A stretch of DNA of 64,000 bases. Source: Pseudonocardia terrae (GTDB lineage Bacteria > Actinomycetota > Actinomycetes > Mycobacteriales > Pseudonocardiaceae). Positions 59,065-64,000 of this stretch are shown piece after piece. The stretch spans positions 1-64,000 of the forward strand of contig NZ_JAJTTE010000011.1 of assembly GCF_021343995.1 (NCBI RefSeq). Direction: 5' to 3'. The notes beneath the pieces are model-generated. The model was not told the DNA's origin, did no database searches, and worked only from the letters and a program-made list of their open reading frames with translations. A program made the position numbers and the translations under genes. The first letter of the stretch is position 1. Each line of letters opens with the position of its first letter.

Positions 59065-60357
59065 GTGACCTGGCGGAACTGGGCCGGCAATCAGCGGACC
59101 CGGCCCGTCCGGGTCGTCGCGGCGCGCGACGCCGGCGAGGTCGCCGAGGCCGTGAAGGTCGCCGCCCGGGAGGGGCTGCGGGTCAAGGCGCTCGGCAGCG
59201 GCCACTCGTTCACCGGGATCGGGGTGCCCGACGGCGTCGCGATCCGGCCGCCCTCCACGCCGTCGGTGGTCCTCGACGGCGACCTCGCGACGGTGCCGGC
59301 CGGGCTGACGTTGCGGTCGCTCAACGCACTCCTGTGGGAGCAGGGCCGGGCCCTGCCGAACCTGGGCGACATCGACGCCCAGACGATCTCCGGCGCGATC
59401 TCCACCGGCACCCACGGCACCGGCGCCGCCCACCACGGCATCGCCGCACAGGTCCGCGGCCTGGAGATGGTGTTGGCCGACGGGTCGCTGCTGCGCTGCG
59501 CCGCCGACGAGAACCCGGAGGTCCTGCACGCCGCCCGCGTCGGGCTCGGCGCGTTGGGCGTGCTCACCTCGGTGACCCTGGAGACCGTGCCCGCGTTCCG
59601 GCTGCACGCCGTCGAGCGGGCGCTGCCGCTGGCCGAGGTCCTGGACGGCCTCGACGAGCTCGCCACCGCGAACGACCACGTCGAGTTCTACTGGTTCCCG
59701 CACACCGAGCTCGCAGTGCTCAAGCGCAACAACCGCACGGGGGCCTCCGGGCCCCGGCGCGGGCGGGCGGCCGAATGGATCGGCGACGAGCTGCTCGGCA
59801 ACGCCGGCTTCGCCGCGGCCTGTGGGCTGGGCGCGCGGGTACCGGCGCTGGTGCCTCGGCTCAACCGGCTGATGGCCGGGCAGATGGCCGCCCCGGAGTA
59901 CGTCGACCGCTCCTACCGCGTGTTCTGCAGCCCGCGGCGGGTGCGTTTCCTGGAGATGGAGTACGCGGTGCCGCGCGAGACGCTGGGGGAGGCGTTCGCG
60001 GGACTGCGGGCGGCCGCCGCGCGGCACGCCCGGGAGGTCACGGTGCCCGTCGAGGTCCGCGTGACCGCGGCCGACGACGTCCCGCTGTCCACGGCGTCCG
60101 GCCGCGACACCGCGTACCTGGCCGTGCACGTCGCCCGCGGCCGCCCGCACGAGGCGTACTTCGGGGCCGTCGAGTCGGTGATGACCGCGCTCGACGGACG
60201 TCCGCACTGGGGCAAGCTGCACAGCCGGACCGCCGCCGAGCTCCGCGGGCTCTACCCCGGCTTCGCCGCCTTCGTCGCCCTCCGGGACCGGCTCGACCCC
60301 GAAGGTCGCTTCCGCAACGCGTATCTGGACCGTGTGCTGGGCGTTCCCGGGGTGTGA
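59065..60357 (+). CDS. Aldonolactone oxidase (D-arabinono-1,4-lactone oxidase family)
   Basis: A 430-residue FAD oxidase. The N-terminal FAD domain has LGSGHSFTGIGVPDG with the histidine that can bind FAD covalently, and SGAISTGTHGTG. The C-terminal ALO domain includes HVEFYWFPHTE and HWGKLHSRTAAEL. Family members oxidise aldonolactones or alditols (alditol oxidase, gulonolactone oxidase). The exact substrate is unknown. GTG 59065 begins the fold and is eight bases after prfC. Confidence 0.9.
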   Translation: MTWRNWAGNQRTRPVRVVAARDAGEVAEAVKVAAREGLRVKALGSGHSFTGIGVPDGVAIRPPSTPSVVLDGDLATVPAGLTLRSLNALLWEQGRALPNLGDIDAQTISGAISTGTHGTGAAHHGIAAQVRGLEMVLADGSLLRCAADENPEVLHAARVGLGALGVLTSVTLETVPAFRLHAVERALPLAEVLDGLDELATANDHVEFYWFPHTELAVLKRNNRTGASGPRRGRAAEWIGDELLGNAGFAAACGLGARVPALVPRLNRLMAGQMAAPEYVDRSYRVFCSPRRVRFLEMEYAVPRETLGEAFAGLRAAAARHAREVTVPVEVRVTAADDVPLSTASGRDTAYLAVHVARGRPHEAYFGAVESVMTALDGRPHWGKLHSRTAAELRGLYPGFAAFVALRDRLDPEGRFRNAYLDRVLGVPGV

Positions 60358-60418
60358 GACGTGTCTGAGTTTGAGATTCCGCTTGTTTCGTAGGGCAGGC
60401 ACGAGGTAGCTGTTAGAC

Positions 60419-60703
60419 ATGGCTAACGCGAGGCCGGCGGTCCGGGAGTTCCGGGTGCTCCGCCGGGCCTGCCTGGCACCGTCCACCCGCCCCGTCCGGC
60501 GGCTGGGCGCCCGCGCCGCGGACGACCGCTCCGTGCGGCTCGCCGTGGTCGCCGCGGTGGTCATGGTGGTGCTCGCCGGAGGCGTCCTCGCGGCCGTCTC
60601 CGCCGGTGCGCCGGTCGCCCTCGTGCTGGGCCTCTGCGTGGCCGCCCTGCTCGTCCGGCCGCTCGCCGTGCTGCGCCACCGGCGGGCCGGCCGCCGGCGC
60701 TGA
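60419..60703 (+). CDS. Small membrane protein
   Basis: A 94-residue protein with a cationic N-terminus and two membrane helices (LAVVAAVVMVVLAGGVLAAV and ALVLGLCVAALLVRPLAVL), ending in an Arg-rich tail. No family or function is recognised. The upstream region has TTGTTT and TAGCTG 18 bases apart as a weak promoter candidate. Confidence 0.55.
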   Translation: MANARPAVREFRVLRRACLAPSTRPVRRLGARAADDRSVRLAVVAAVVMVVLAGGVLAAVSAGAPVALVLGLCVAALLVRPLAVLRHRRAGRRR

Positions 60704-60724
60704 CGGCCCGCCCTCGCGGAGGGG

Positions 60725-61141
60725 CTACCCGAGCGGCGGCATCACACCGCAGCGCTGCAGCCAGCCCAGCCAGTCCCCGAAGTGCCACACCTCGATCGGC
60801 ACGCCGTCATGCCAGTGGATGAAGTGCCCGCCGCTCGCCGCGGTGGCGAGCCCGGTGGGAGCGAGCGGCAGGAGCGGCGAGGCGCCGGTGAAGGTCGCGG
60901 TGCAGCTCCATCGCGCAGCGGTCGTGTCGCCGTCGTGCGACTCCTCGTGGACAGTCAGGGCGAAGTCGGGGAAGGCCTGGCGGAAGGCGGTGACGACCTG
61001 CTTCAGGCCCGCCCGGTCCATGTCCTCGAACGGCGGCATGTGGTAGGCGACGTCGGCGGGCAGCAGCTCGTCGAGGACGTCGACCTTCCCCGTCCGCCAC
61101 ACATCGCCGAAACGGGAGAAGAAGTCGGTCTGCGAGGACAT
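60725..61141 (-). CDS. SnoaL-like polyketide cyclase/ester cyclase family protein
   Basis: A 138-residue protein of the SnoaL/NTF2 fold: DELLPADVAYHMPPFEDMDR, AFRQAFPDFALTVHEE, and GGHFIHWHDGVPIEVWHFGD. The acid-histidine pattern of SnoaL cyclases is present. Most such stand-alone proteins have unknown small-molecule substrates, and no polyketide genes are near. ATG 61141 starts the fold. Confidence 0.85.
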   Translation of the reverse strand: MSSQTDFFSRFGDVWRTGKVDVLDELLPADVAYHMPPFEDMDRAGLKQVVTAFRQAFPDFALTVHEESHDGDTTAARWSCTATFTGASPLLPLAPTGLATAASGGHFIHWHDGVPIEVWHFGDWLGWLQRCGVMPPLG

Positions 61142-61403
61142 GACACCCCCTGTGGGTCGGATGATGGAGCCGGGTGCTGACGCACGAGGGCGTCCACCGT
61201 CCTCGCGGGCGGTCGGGCCGGTCAAGGGTCGGACGGAGGCGTCTCGGTCCCGACTCCCGCTCCGTACCCGTTCGAGTGGGTGGGCCGACCGGGGCAGGTG
61301 GGCCGACCGGCCGGGGCGGGTGTGTCGGACCCGGGGGCCGTGAGAGCAGACGCTCCCGCCGGGCCCACTGCGGGGACCGCCTGGCGGGGGCGGGCCGCCC
61401 CGG

Positions 61404-61409
61404 TAGCGT
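61404..61409 (+). promoter_or_regulatory. -10 box of a leaderless promoter
   Basis: TAGCGT ends six bases before GTG 61416 with no ribosome binding site, so the pentapeptide-repeat gene is probably leaderless. Before it (61275-61320) is a repeated GTGGGCCGACCGG motif. Confidence 0.5.
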
Positions 61410-61415
61410 CGCCGC

Positions 61416-62093
61416 GTGGCTCGCCGGACCCGCACGACCCGCACGACCAAGACCCGCCCCGACCCGCCCGACCTGCCGTCGTCGTACGACGCGGTGCCCG
61501 GGCCGCCGGACACCGGGGACCTGTGGGACGGGATCGAGGCCGGGTCGGATCTGGTCCTTCCCGAGCACGTCGCGGACCTGCGGCTGCACGAGTGCCGGTT
61601 CTCCGGCGTCGACCTCTCCGGCCGCACGCTCAGCGGGCTGCACTGCCGCGACACCGAGTTCCACCGCTGCGACCTCTCCGGCGCGGTGCTCGACGACGCC
61701 GTGTTCACCCGCGTCACGTTCACCGACTGCCGGTTCACCGGCGCGGAGCTCAACGGCGCCGGGCTCAACGACGTCCGGATCTCCGGCTGCCGCGCCGATC
61801 TCGCCCGGTTCCGGATGGCGAAGGGAACGTTCCTGCACGTCGAGGACACGTCGCTGCGCGGTGCGGACCTCTACCGCTTCAGCGCGCAGGACTGCGCGTT
61901 CCTGCGCTGCGACCTCGGCGAGGCCTCCCTGGAGGACGCCCGGCTGACCGGCACGGACCTGCACGGCTCGACCGTCGACGACCTGCGCGGCCCGCTCGCC
62001 CTTCGTGGCTGCCGGATCGGGCCCGACCAGCTGGTGCCGGTCGGGGCCCTGCTCCTCGCGGCGCTCGGGGTGGAGATCACCGACGGGCGCTGA
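61416..62093 (+). CDS. Pentapeptide-repeat protein
   Basis: A 225-residue protein. From about residue 50 to 200 it consists of five-residue repeats of the A(D/N)LxX kind (VDLSGRTLSGLHC, CDLSGAVLDDAVF, AELNGAGLNDVRI, ADLYRFSAQDC) that fold into a right-handed beta helix. The first 35 residues are basic and Thr/Pro-rich. Some family members mimic DNA and protect gyrase, but this one's target is unknown. Its 3' end overlaps the convergent HTH gene by 17 bases. Confidence 0.87.
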   Translation: MARRTRTTRTTKTRPDPPDLPSSYDAVPGPPDTGDLWDGIEAGSDLVLPEHVADLRLHECRFSGVDLSGRTLSGLHCRDTEFHRCDLSGAVLDDAVFTRVTFTDCRFTGAELNGAGLNDVRISGCRADLARFRMAKGTFLHVEDTSLRGADLYRFSAQDCAFLRCDLGEASLEDARLTGTDLHGSTVDDLRGPLALRGCRIGPDQLVPVGALLLAALGVEITDGR

Positions 62094-62457
62094 CGCCCCC
62101 GTCCGACCGCGGGGCGCGCGGCGGCTCGTGCAGGATCGCCGACACCCGCTGCCGGCTCACCCCGAAGAGCTTGCCGATCCGGGTGATCGACACCTCCTCG
62201 CGCTGCAGCGCCCGCGCCTCCTCGCGGCGGAACCGCCCGCCGACGCTGCCGAGGTCGTCGAGCGCCCGGGTCACGGCCTCGACGACCAGCGGTCGCTCCT
62301 CCTGCGTGACGATCTCGTGCCAGCTCAGGCCACCGGTGCGCAGGCGTTCGAGCTGCTCGACGCGCCGGCGGGCCTCGGCGAGGTCGGCGAGCGTGCGGTC
62401 GAGCTGGGAGCCGAGCTCGCGCAGGGCGGCTACCGCGGGGTCGGCCGGAGCGGTCAC
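62077..62457 (-). CDS. Small helix-turn-helix DNA-binding protein
   Basis: A 126-residue protein. The N-terminal coiled coil (LGSQLDRTLADLAEARRRVE) is followed by a middle helix region and a C-terminal helix-turn-helix (SITRIGKLFGVSRQRVSAIL). It is a regulator of a type common in actinomycetes, with no assigned function. GTG 62457 overlaps the stop of the FMN reductase gene by four bases, so it may regulate that operon. Confidence 0.82.
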   Translation of the reverse strand: MTAPADPAVAALRELGSQLDRTLADLAEARRRVEQLERLRTGGLSWHEIVTQEERPLVVEAVTRALDDLGSVGGRFRREEARALQREEVSITRIGKLFGVSRQRVSAILHEPPRAPRSDGGVSARR

Positions 62458-62951
62458 CGCAGGGCCATGAGGGCGGTCGCCACCGGCTTCCAGCGCTCGG
62501 TGTAGGCGTCGAGCTCCGGCGCCTCGGACCACGTCGCGTCGATCAGGTAGAGGCCGGGCAGCGCGCAGGTGCCGCCGAGCTCGGACAGCACCGGCTTGAG
62601 GGTCAGGTCGGGCGCCATGGCGTGCCCCGGCCCGGCGCCCAGCATCAGGGGCACGGCGACGACGTCCTGCAGGCCGGTGCCGCCCGCGAACTGGTCGAGG
62701 AAGAGCTTGAGCAGCCCGGTGTAGGTCGCCTTGAAGGTCGGGCTCGCGAACACGACCAGCGAGGACTCCTGGACCGTCTTCACGGCGGCCGCGACGGCCT
62801 CGTCGCCCCAGCCGAGCAGGCCCGGGCCCAGCTCGACGAGGTCGATCACGTGGTCGGGCGCGGCGCCGGTGAGCTTCTCGGCCAGCGCGGTGCCGGCCTG
62901 GAGGGTGCGGCTGGCGGGCTTCGGGTTGCCGACGACGACGGTGACGGTCAC
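62454..62951 (-). CDS. NADPH-dependent FMN reductase family protein
   Basis: A 165-residue flavodoxin-fold protein: VVVGNPKPASRTLQ (FMN phosphate loop), SLVVFASPTFKATYTGLLKL (flavin-binding) and a C-terminal helix. Such enzymes reduce FMN or azo/quinone substrates with NADPH. GTG 62951 follows GAGCAGGAG. It forms an operon with the HTH gene. Confidence 0.9.
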   Translation of the reverse strand: MTVTVVVGNPKPASRTLQAGTALAEKLTGAAPDHVIDLVELGPGLLGWGDEAVAAAVKTVQESSLVVFASPTFKATYTGLLKLFLDQFAGGTGLQDVVAVPLMLGAGPGHAMAPDLTLKPVLSELGGTCALPGLYLIDATWSEAPELDAYTERWKPVATALMALR

Positions 62952-63313
62952 GTGCGCTCCTGCTCTCGATCTCCGGGTGTCGAGGGCCAGCATCGCATCC
63001 CGGCGGGCCTGCGCGCCGCCTCCTGCGCGGTCCGCCGCGCCACGTCGGCGCCCTCCTCCGCGCCCTCCTCCGCGACACACGGACCACCGCCCACCGATCC
63101 GAGGCGCGCGTCCACCGCAGCGGCCGCACGGCCGTCGGGGGCCGGGCGACGGCACTCAAGGCCCGCCGCGAGCCCGGCGACCAGCGGTGTCGGAGCGTAG
63201 GCCGCCGATCACGGCGTTCACCCACCCGTGGCCCCCACCCGTGCACGGTGGTCACCCTTTTGACACCGTGTGGGTGTCCGCCCCCCGGTCCGTACGTATC
63301 TCGGAGGAAGCAC
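62952..63313. other. Intergenic region before the short peptide ORF
   Basis: No long gene is seen. A TTGACA box at 63260 lies within an inverted CACCC/GGGTG arrangement (63253-63275). I cannot find a good -10 at the right distance. Confidence 0.4.
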
Positions 63314-63412
63314 GTGAAGAACCTCGGACGCGCACTCGGCAAGTTCAGCTCCGGCCTCCTCGACGCCCTGGGCATCCTGGGCGGCTGGAACCGGGGCCGC
63401 CGCGCCCGCTGA
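63314..63412 (+). CDS. Short 32-residue peptide ORF
   Basis: GTG 63314 has a near-perfect ribosome binding site (TCGGAGGAAG, then 4 bases). The 32-residue product starts with a basic helix (KNLGRALGKFSSG), has an amphipathic middle (LLDALGILGGWN) and ends in four basic residues. It has no cysteine and no leader-peptide processing site. It may be a membrane-active or regulatory peptide; the function is unknown. Confidence 0.55.
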   Translation: MKNLGRALGKFSSGLLDALGILGGWNRGRRAR

Positions 63413-63480
63413 CCGCGGCGACCCGCCCGGCCCGGCCCCTCGACCGGCCGGGCGGTCCCGGTCCGTCCCTCTCAGGCCGC
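63413..63480. other. Intergenic spacer with hairpin-forming sequence
   Basis: CCGGCCC and GGCCGGG-like runs follow the short ORF and may form its terminator. No gene is seen. Confidence 0.35.
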
Positions 63481-63560
63481 CCCCGAGAGCGGCGCCCCCC
63501 GAGAGCGGCGCCCCCCGAGAGCGGCGCCCCCCGAGAGCGACACCCCCCGACAGCGGCGCC
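63481..63560. repeat. 16-bp minisatellite
   Basis: GAGAGCGGCGCCCCCC recurs at 63485, 63501, 63517, 63533 and, changed, at 63549, a strict 16-bp period over five copies. It is not a multiple of three, so it is unlikely to be coding. Confidence 0.85.
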
Positions 63561-63640
63561 CCCGGAAACCACGCGTCCGGAAGCCTCCGAACGCGGCGCC
63601 CCACCGAGCCGCACTCCCCGGTCGCGACGCGCTCCCTGCC

Positions 63641-63780
63641 GCGACACGCCCTGCAGCGACACGCTCCCCACCGCGACACACCCCGCAGCGACACACCCCG
63701 CAGCGACACGCTCCCCACCGCGACACGCTCTCCAGCGACACGCTTTCCTCGGCGACACGCCCGGACGGAGACACGCCCCC
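63641..63780. repeat. 15-17-bp degenerate tandem repeats
   Basis: GCGACAC recurs about every 15-17 bases (63641, 63656, 63673, 63688, 63703, 63720, 63735, 63752), with CTCCCC or ACCCCG between. The varying spacing and lack of a frame show it is not coding. No gene lies between the two minisatellites. Confidence 0.75.
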
Positions 63781-64000
63781 GTCGATCCCGCTTCGTGTGA
63801 CACCAATCACCACTCCTCTTCCCTGTCGCTCGCTCCGCCGCATCGACCGCGCCCGGCTCCACCAGGCGCGTCGTCCCGTGACCTCGCACGGCCGTCGGCG
63901 TGACTTCTGTTACGGCCACTTTTCGGGTTCGGAACCGATCCGGACAACCGCGTCAACGGCCGTCGTCCGTCCTTGACAGTGGGCTGGGTCTCGCCCCACC
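63781..64000. other. Upstream region of a gene beyond the window
   Basis: AT content rises, with GTGACTTCTGTTACGGCCAC near 63899 and TTGACA at 63974. It looks like a promoter or leader for a plus-strand gene outside the window. The gene itself is not visible. Confidence 0.4.

Noticed and set aside
63781..64000. A c-di-AMP (ydaO) riboswitch in front of a resuscitation-promoting factor gene
   Set aside because: The upstream region recalls such loci, but I cannot draw the conserved pseudoknot core and the gene is outside the window.

Overview
The window is about 74% G+C by eye, with actinobacterial codon bias, many GTG starts, GTGA/ATGA start-stop overlaps and leaderless promoters (TANNNT six or seven bases before the start codon). 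Together with the gene content (13E12-type HNH gene, DUF3618 and holin-family pair, ANTAR/GAF proteins, two P450s, a single-chain acyl-CoA carboxylase) this points to a chromosomal segment of a high-GC actinomycete, most likely Pseudonocardiaceae (Pseudonocardia-like). The genus is an inference. No insertion sequence, integrase, rRNA or CRISPR array was found.

Layout. 0-9.8 kb: dnaG (leaderless, true start 447), a conserved small protein, trans-aconitate methyltransferase, a berberine-bridge-type FAD oxidase, a degenerate EAL/GGDEF protein, a quinone reductase divergent from a GlxA-type regulator, an AAA ATPase and a YtxH protein. 9.9-19.6 kb: tRNA-Asn(GTT) followed by a patch of signalling genes. 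It holds a partial second copy of the tRNA 3' end, duplicated coiled-coil genes, a frameshifted anti-sigma ATPase, a CadD-like transporter, an ANTAR protein, a GAF-SpoIIE phosphatase, a HEAT-repeat gene and a MerR-HEAT regulator under a textbook MerR-type promoter, and a STAS protein without the usual phospho-serine. 18.9-28.8 kb: TetR and P450 behind a double operator, a PucR-like regulator, SDR, hydrolases, GAF-ANTAR protein and membrane proteins.

29.1-45.9 kb is the most notable part: a glycan locus with a near-complete ADP-heptose pathway (GmhB-, GmhA- and HldE-like enzymes plus a second PfkB kinase) and eight glycosyltransferases, four of them GT9 (heptosyltransferase family). GT9 enzymes normally build lipopolysaccharide core, which actinobacteria lack. 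The first eight genes form one tightly overlapping operon (29176-36957). The rest are short units in alternating orientation, separated by arrays of 22-bp and 38-bp repeats and interrupted by an SDR-surE-DksA-like operon.

45.9-48.7 kb is a gene-poor stretch with 91-bp tandem repeats and an internally deleted 13E12/HNH gene. 48.7-64 kb returns to ordinary chromosome: DUF3618/holin pair, a second P450, a uroporphyrinogen-III synthase-like protein, an acyl-CoA ligase plus single-chain acyl-CoA carboxylase operon with two palindromic operator candidates, prfC, an aldonolactone oxidase, a pentapeptide-repeat protein, an FMN reductase/HTH pair, a 32-residue peptide ORF, and two minisatellites before the window ends in what looks like the upstream region of another gene.
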